NCBI GenBank assembly: GCA_027924585.1
Contig: BSBM01000904.1
Location: 14,571,501-14,635,500 of the forward strand
Origin: Larix kaempferi
Taxonomy: Eukaryota; Streptophyta; Pinopsida; Pinales; Pinaceae
Length of the DNA stretch: 64,000 bases
Reading direction: 5' to 3'
Within the stretch, counting starts at the first letter, position 1. Each line of letters opens with the position of its first letter. Positions 58,129 to 64,000 of this stretch are shown here, piece after piece. Under the pieces are notes generated by a model. That model was not told the DNA's origin. It was given only the letters and a program-made list of their open reading frames with translations, and searched no databases. Made by a program: the position numbers and the translations under genes.

Positions 58129-58311
58129 CAATTGCCTCAAAGATCGATATGAGCATGTTAATGTTGATATCCGCATCCAAATTGAAAACTACTAGAGTGC
58201 CCTTGTTATGGCATTCTAGGCTTGGCGGGAGTCCAACAGGAATGGCGTATTGTGCACTTATGGTCTTTCCTCCTACAAGTCCTTGTGATAATGCCGGTAG
58301 GTGGCAGGATT
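58129..58311 (-). pseudogene. Possible Mei2-like RRM exon
   Basis: The minus strand reads QYAIPVGLPPSLECHNKG, then TLVVFNLDADININMLISIF with EAIG, and then a donor ATTG|GTATGT at 58129/58128. Mei2-like RNA-binding proteins have a very similar lead-in (GTLVVFNLD..VS...L..IFG.YG) at the second RRM, with LVVFNL as RNP2. No following exon with RNP1 was found within several hundred bases. The exon start is approximate, at an AG near 58312. It may be an isolated relic or part of a gene with long introns. Confidence 0.45.
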
Positions 58312-58889
58312 CTATTGTGGTCATCACTATTGTCATTCTCATCATCATCTCCCTTTTCTTTTTTCCTTTGAAGTAGACTTATTGTAATGTTGTTGCAATC
58401 TGAGTTGTTGCATCAAATTTTGCTCCTATATTTATGTGAAGCCTTCTTTAGCATGCCTGTGATCATAATAAAGAACCTTGATAATCCCTTCTCTTATTCT
58501 ATCCAGATCAAATGCATGAAAAAGATCCCATACCTCCAATTGCCGCCTCAAATCCTCTTCGCTCAATTTAGCAGGCATAGAACTTCAAAGCAACGCTCGA
58601 GATGTTGTTCTGGGGCCAATCGGTAAAAAACCATGACACAACCCATTAGTACAGTGAGGAGATAGCGAGGGAAACTTGAGTAACCCACCAAGAATGAGGA
58701 TACAGCCAAGGAAACTTCACTGACACGCCAAGAACGAACAGACTTCAATACACATGGTACTTTTTAACTCGTCTACCAGACTTCAATACACGTGGAGCTT
58801 TTTAACTCGCCGAGTAGACGAGGAATCTCAGAACAGTTTCTGGGAATGCATTCTCATAGATGAAATGCCTATCGACGTAATAAAACAAA
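58312..58889. other. Intergenic DNA
   Basis: No gene was recognised. A short duplication containing AGACTTCAATACACRTGG occurs near 58740-58800. Confidence 0.45.
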
Positions 58890-58985
58890 TACAAATATAA
58901 GAATTGTGACTTGCATATATATATATATATGAATAAAAATATAAAAAATTTGTGATTTTCATTTATATAATTACTAGTGACAATT
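58890..58985. repeat. AT-rich dispersed repeat unit
   Basis: This unit resembles 31141-31545, with AATTGTGACTTGCATATA followed by a (TA)n run at 58915-58930, then AATAAAAATATAAAAAAT and CATTTATATAATTACTAG. Confidence 0.6.
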
Positions 58986-58989
58986 CTTA

Positions 58990-59532
58990 CACTTTGATTG
59001 TTAAAGTCAAATTAAAGCTTGAGATTTGTATATATAATATTAATTGAACATTTTATTTTAAATTTATGAAAAACTGTCACAAGCTTATTGCATCGAGAGA
59101 TGTGAGGTGATCTACAGTCCAGTATGGGGGAGATGTTGTCAGTAATGTAAAGTAATGTAAGGTAACGTAAAATAATTCAAAAAATTCATGTCGGCTCATA
59201 AAATAAAAAATGATAAAAAGTAATTAAAATAAATCCATGTCGGCTCATAAAAAAATGAAAAAGAATTAAAAAATTCGATGTTCATCTATAAAATAAAATA
59301 AAAAACTTAAGCCCAGATCTATCAACCAAGAGAGAGGATCCCTCTCAGTGCTTGATAGATCCAGGTTTAAGATGGATCTATGATGGTCTACATGATTTTG
59401 AGGTTAGAGTCAAATCAAGGTTGAAATTTGCAAATATAATAGATGTTTATTATAAATTCATGAAAAGTCTTCACAAGTTTATTTACATGATTTTGAGGTT
59501 AAAGTTAGATCAAGGTTGAAATTTGCAAATAT
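58990..59532. repeat. Older AT-rich repeat hosting a truncated LINE
   Basis: Three related units share a GTTAAAGT/GGTTAGAGT...TTGARATTTG...AAATTYATGAAAA pattern at ~58990-59085, 59393-59487 and 59485-59532. The third is cut by the LINE and seems to resume at 60467 with ATTAAGCATTCTATTC and TAAATTTATGAA. Confidence 0.6.
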
Positions 59533-60466
59533 TAAAAAAAAACGAGATTCGCTAATTAAACATTGTATTCCTCAAGTTATAGGCCATAAACAGGTAAGGA
59601 GGATCATTGTAGAGATCATTGATAAATCGGGTTGTTGGTGTTACTTTGATGATGCTTCGCAAGGGATTCCTACTTCGGGAGGAGCTGGAAGCATTATCTA
59701 TTTTTTTGACACCATATGGATAAATTTTTTTGCTGGTCTAGAGAGGAGTACAAACAATCATGCGGATATGATGGCTTTAAAGATGGTTTTGATCGAGGCC
59801 CTCTCCAAGGGTGTACATAAGTTACAAGTTTTTGTCGATTCAAAGCTAGTGATAGATTGGATGTGTGATAAGAGAGCACCAAGGAACATTTTGTTGAGGC
59901 CACTCTTCAAGGAGGTTTCCAGGCTAGATAATTCTTTCCAGAATACAACATATCAACACATTTTTAGAGAAACAAACCACTTGGTATATCTTCTATCTAA
60001 AGAAGGTCTTCTGATGGGAAAGGGTTTATAGAAAAAATGGGAAAAGACCAGTGTTTCAGTCATTGAGCACGATCTCAATCCACATCCAAGTTGATACAGG
60101 CTAGATAAGTATGAAGCATACTGGCATTTTCTGGAAGAGAAAGACATAATGATAAAACTAGCTTTTGGTGCATATAGATTGTTTTTTGGTACGTATATTC
60201 ACTGAGTATATCTTTCCAAATAAAAAATTGATCGTTTTGTAAAGATATGTTTTTTGAATGATGTTTATGGATTGTTTTTGATACACATACAAATAGGTTG
60301 TATTTGATTTCTCTTGATGGAATGCGGTTGTTATGACTGCTATTCATGTTTTGATACTCATTGTAAAAATGATGGAAAATATACTATAATGGCCTCAAAT
60401 GCCTATGAATAATGTTGGTCATTTTAAATATGATGAATTGTGGATTTTTTTTTATCGAAAAAAAAT
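59533..60466 (+). mobile_element. 5'-truncated LINE
   Basis: The last ~0.9 kb of an L1-type element: RNase H, 3'UTR and an A-rich tail ending near 60466 (TTTATCGAAAAAAAATT). Comparing the flanks with the intact unit at ~59025-59070 suggests a simple insertion at AATATT|AA. Any target duplication is short and hidden in A-rich sequence. 5' truncation is the usual fate of LINE copies. Confidence 0.75.
59545..60028 (+). pseudogene. RNase H domain of the truncated LINE ORF2
   Basis: The open frame reads CWCYFDDASQG, then SGGAGSIIYF, NNHADMMALKM, VFVDSKLVIDWM, HIFRETNHLVYLLSKEG, the order of motifs in LINE RNase H. FDDAS, HAD and VDS retain acidic residues, but the usual NYAE Glu is Asp here (NHAD), and the D of the last motif (MADLLS in the 21-kb LINE) is replaced by Val-Tyr. 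It is 5'-truncated and no longer part of an ORF2. Confidence 0.8.
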
Positions 60467-61480
60467 TAAGCATTCTATTCTAAATTTATGAATTCAAAAG
60501 TAGATGAGCCTTGGTGGGATATTAATGGGAATTCTTTAATCTATTGTAAGAATAGCACCATATTTACGCCGTAGGCGTTCACCAACGAGAAGCGTGACCT
60601 TCCACCTCGGATAGATTTCTCGTCTATAGAGCCAATGGAATCCTGGCACGTGTTTTACCGCTTTGGCCCTATAGATTTCTGACTGTTATGGCTTCTCCGC
60701 GCTTGCTTTTTTTTTTTCGTTGCACTCCTCCATGCCCCAAACTTGACAGCGGACTGTCTAATCGCTGCGGTATTTTTCCTCTTTCAAGTTGGTCGACGGG
60801 AAGCTATCTTTTCTCCAGGAAGCATATGAAACTAAGCAACATATCCTCAGTTATTCATGAAAATAAACTGTTCGATGGAGCGCACCGAGATACTAACCTG
60901 CACATTATTGAACAAAATCACACATATACATTGAGAAAGAAGCATGCGCATATTGAATGAGCAGCATCAACCAGACGACTGTGTGCAGTTCTTGCCAAAA
61001 TGGGGAATTAATGAATCTTAATGTAAAATTCAAAGAGAATTTCAAGAAGCTCAAGATACTCGTCAGGTTTTCTCTATTCCAGTGTGAAAGATACGCAGAT
61101 GCCTGCATACCATGCCAAGCTCATTAACGATAAATAATTTGGCGTAGATCAATAAAAGTCGACCAAAGCGATGGAAGTTTTCACCTAGAAAGGCGGCCGA
61201 CTATATCACTATCTGACTGGAGTACTGGAGTACTGATTTATCAAACAAATTTCATCGATAATGGATTCCGTCGATTACTTGAAGAATGGAGAAGTTAATA
61301 CATTGCAAAGGTTTTTTTTTTCTTTATATATTTTATTTTTAAATTTTTAATATTTTACATAAGCTTCTGTTTAGTATAACTGATCTGGCATGGCGAGAAT
61401 TTACAGAATCACATCGTGGTAATGAAGCATTTTAGACTATTTGCAGGTAACATTAGTTTAGGAAATTTATGTTTCCGTTA
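60467..61480. other. Intergenic DNA; possible regulatory block near 60.6 kb
   Basis: Between 60560 and 60800 the sequence is less AT-rich and includes GCCAATGG (60631) and a CACGTG G-box core (60647-60652). An open frame at 60688-60960 (+) has no known family. A 10-T run at 61312-61321 precedes AT-rich DNA. Confidence 0.35.
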
Positions 61481-62414
61481 ATAAATTCTCACCTCCTATA
61501 AGGTGAATCCTGGTCGACATGTGGATTCACCCTAACCAAATGACATAAGGTGAATTATGGTCGATATAAAATTTGTGAATCCTGGTCAGCAGCATAATCA
61601 GTCAATCTTCGACAACAGTCTATTGACCACTCTTCACCGACTTGTGCAACATGTCGGCTATGCCAAATCAGTCGGTTGCTGACCATTTCCTTAGCATCCG
61701 ACCACTTCAGTCGAATTAAATCCAGATAGTCTCCAAACTGTTGTATTCCTCCATTGATTGAATTTGGAACTCTATTGACCGGTACCTCATTGATTGTTTG
61801 TTGTCTGTTGTTGGTAGCTCATTGATTGTCTCTTGTCGGTAGCTCATTGATTGACATTACACTCAACCATCAATTGTCTGTTGTCTGAAACATCCATCGA
61901 TCTATCAACTTGACGATCCAATGACCAAAATAATCATCCTGTTGGCTAAAACTTCCATTAACTTGTATGAGAGAGGTGCATAGTTAACTACTAAAGCTCT
62001 TAGCTATCATACAAATTGATCATCTGAAAATTCAAGCAAAATAAAGCAGTCACCCTTGATATATATGGCAGTCAATCCGTCGACCAATAATTGCTTGGCT
62101 ACAACAGTTCATCAATAGTGAAACCTGACAAGAATTAATTGTTATGAAATCCATGGTTTCCCATACCTATCATTTCCATTGCTGCAAGCAACCTAGACTT
62201 CCTTTTGTGGAGCTCAATTCTATTAAATATGTATCATCTAACAAAAGCTTCAGCCCAAAATTGCAGTGGGTAGTACCTGCAACTCAAGCATGTTCAATAT
62301 AGAAGAGAAGAACATATAGTACCACGTTACTGCAAAAGAAAACTACTGCATACAGTGCCAAAGAAAAAACAAAGTTGGTAATGCCTGAAACTATTATGAA
62401 AATGAGTGTTTTAC
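61481..62414. other. Low-complexity intergenic DNA
   Basis: AGCTCATTGATTG occurs repeatedly around 61800-61855. No gene was recognised. Confidence 0.4.
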
Positions 62415-62790
62415 CTCGACAAGTTCGCGACAACAGGGTCATCTCTACATGTCAGTGATCTCGACAGGCTCGTCCTTGACCGACCAACAATTTTGATGGT
62501 TAACAATTTCGACTAGTTAGCAGTATCGACAGGTCGCGATCCCCGATAGCTTCATCCTCAACAAGTTAGCAACGACAGGGTCATCTCGACAGGATCGTCC
62601 TCGACCGCCCAACAATTTCGACTGGTTAGCAGTGTCGATAGGTCGCGATCCCCGACAACTTCATCCTCGACAAGTTCACGACGACATGGTCATCTCGACA
62701 TTTCGGCGATATCGACAAGCTCGTCCTCGACCACCCAACAATTTCGATATGTCGGTGATGTCGACAGGCTCGTCCTCGACTGGCCAACGA
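62415..62790. repeat. TCGACA-rich imperfect tandem array
   Basis: Units of ~109 bp contain CAACAATTTCGACTRGTTAG, then TCGATAGGTCGCGATCCCCG and TTCATCCTCGACAAGTT. GGTCGCGATCCCCGA occurs at 62532 and 62641, and AACAATTTCGA at 62502, 62611 and 62737 (spacings 109 and 126). The sequence is notably rich in TCGA compared with its AT-rich surroundings. The chromovirus LTRs at 0.2-5.3 kb are also GTCGAC rich. Confidence 0.75.
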
Positions 62791-63712
62791 TATAATATGA
62801 GCAATGTGTTGGAGATTTGTTTGATGGACAATCCACTCGAGCGGACACGAGTCGGATATCCCTAGCTCAATGTGAGTCTAGAACAAATAAAACAGACTAT
62901 AAACCACTTTCCTAGATCTAGTTAAGGATCAAGTTATTAGATGTCTTACCTCAAGTTTGTAGTCCTTTCCTGGATGTTGTTCCACGCCTCGCGGTCGTCA
63001 GATCTAAGCTGCAAGACCTGCCAAGATACACAAAACAAGACAAACAAGTAAACGCATCTAAACGATAACAGATCTAAGTAAAAAGTTAAGCAGGTAAACT
63101 ACACAATATCATCAACACAACAATATTGGTGGAAAGCGTTTATATTATTGTAAAAATAGGGAAAGTACATAGAAGAGAAAGACTACAACTAGAGCTTAAT
63201 GAAGTAACCCTTCTCCATCCAAGCCAATGCCATATCCTCCCAAGGAAGTGTGAGTCTCTCAATGGATGAGTAGAGATCTCTCTAAGATGATTTCACCAGC
63301 ATGTAGACACTATAGACTTCCTCCCTTTGGAATGGGAGTGAGATTCACTTATATAGGAGTAAGTGGATAGGGTATGGATAGGGTAGGTTGAGATATGGTA
63401 GGAGAGAGATAGTGGATCCTTCCAAGAGGTTAGGAACCGAGTGCCAACTCTCCCAAAAGGTCAGGGATAAGGATCCATGTTAGCTGGCTTCGAGAATGGG
63501 CTCAAAGGAGTTATTTTTGTCAATTAATTGACATCATCGCACCCTGCAAGAGAACAAGATGCGACGTCGCAGGTTACATGAGGGAAGCCTGCGACGACCT
63601 CTCAAAATCTAGTATGAATGAGTTCACATCTCTTCCAGGTCAATAACTTAGTCAAGGAAACTTTAGGGATGTATACACTAAATCTCAAGATGGTAAGATT
63701 TTAGGTGTAACA
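62791..63712 (-). repeat. LTR (partly delimited) of a minus-strand LTR element
   Basis: On the minus strand TGTTACACCTAAAATC starts at 63712, right after a polypurine tract. A TATA candidate, CTATATAAG, lies near 63349-63357, about 360 bases in. The far end was not identified, so 62791 is only an outer limit. The TCGACA array next to it may or may not belong to the same element. Confidence 0.5.
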
Positions 63713-63726
63713 GAATGCCCCCCAAA
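63713..63726 (-). other. Polypurine tract
   Basis: TTTGGGGGGCATTC on the minus strand directly precedes the LTR start TGTTACACC. This is where second-strand priming occurs, and it makes the neighbouring LTR a 3' LTR. Confidence 0.55.
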
Positions 63727-64000
63727 GCATGAAGTTGTTTGAAAATTGGACAGGTGAAATAATTTGACAGAAGGAATGGCAATGGCTTGTCAGATGAAGG
63801 ACGCTGCTGTAGTAAAATTGACTCTGAGTACACAGTCTCATATGACTTACAACATGGCCGCCGACCAATACAATACAGATCCATGGTAGTAATGACCGAC
63901 TGAACACAATCATGGCTACTAGACACAAACGTAGATCCATGATGAGATGATAACACAACCACGACCAATACAAATGTGGATCCGTGTGATATGACTCAAT
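63727..64000 (-). other. Internal end of the minus-strand LTR element (runs off the window)
   Basis: GGATCC[AG]-type words and GACCAATACAA repeat at ~60-90-bp spacing (63868, 63964 areas). No protein domain is seen in this short stretch. The coding region would lie beyond the right edge. Confidence 0.35.

Noticed and set aside
60688-60960. 90-codon plus-strand ORF after a CCAAT and G-box
   Set aside because: Low-complexity start (poly-T derived Phe run) and no homology. The promoter words alone are common by chance.
62415-62790. CRISPR-like spaced repeats
   Set aside because: Plant nuclear context, imperfect ~109-126-bp units and no constant short repeat with unique spacers.
1-64000. tRNA and rRNA genes
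   Set aside because: No cloverleaf-like B-box/A-box pair with CCA-type ends and no conserved rRNA core words were seen by eye. A tRNAscan run would settle it.

Overview
This is a gene-poor window of plant nuclear DNA. Most recognisable sequence is retrotransposon in various states of decay (two Ty3/gypsy lineages, Ty1/copia, L1-type LINEs and a non-autonomous LTR element). It lies in AT-rich DNA with many small tandem duplications. The low gene density, the old broken element copies and a probable 10-kb intron suggest a large-genome seed plant, perhaps a conifer or other gymnosperm. This placement is inferred from style and not from a diagnostic gene.

Layout. 0.2-5.3 kb: a chromodomain-bearing Ty3/gypsy element with both LTRs and a deletion fusing gag to reverse transcriptase. 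5.3-13 kb: AT-rich DNA with tandem repeats, remnants of a 2-oxoglutarate dioxygenase, a LINE RNase H fragment and a broken coiled-coil ORF. 13.2-14.5 kb: 5'-truncated copia RT/RNase H plus the start of its 3' LTR. 16.0-18.7 kb: a non-autonomous LTR element with tRNA-iMet-type primer site. 19.66-19.99 kb: the one clearly intact host gene, PHF5A (an SF3b subunit), on the minus strand with a splice acceptor just upstream of its ATG. 21.0-28.2 kb: a nearly intact full-length LINE bounded by a 15-bp target-site duplication and probably lying in PHF5A's 5'UTR intron. 28.6-29.3 kb: a ~340-bp tandem duplication. 30.3-30.6 kb: a candidate PHF5A first exon and TATA box. 30.6-40.6 kb: AT-rich DNA without recognisable genes.

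40.6-56.1 kb: a WAT1-related (EamA/nodulin MtN21-type) transporter pseudogene on the minus strand. One of its introns, about 96 bp before insertion, holds a 14.7-kb same-strand LTR element arranged LTR-internal-LTR-internal-LTR. The element has ~3.1-kb LTRs, a tRNA-Asp-type primer site, a gag gene and no recognisable protease, RT or integrase, so it resembles the TR-GAG class. Its LTRs carry short ORFs present in all three copies.

56-64 kb: a possible Mei2-like RRM exon, a 5'-truncated LINE inside an older AT-rich repeat, a TCGACA-rich tandem array and the LTR of a minus-strand element running off the right edge.

Only PHF5A looks like a working host gene. The LINE ORF1 and the second gag copy are the best preserved element genes. 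No tRNA, rRNA or CRISPR features were found.
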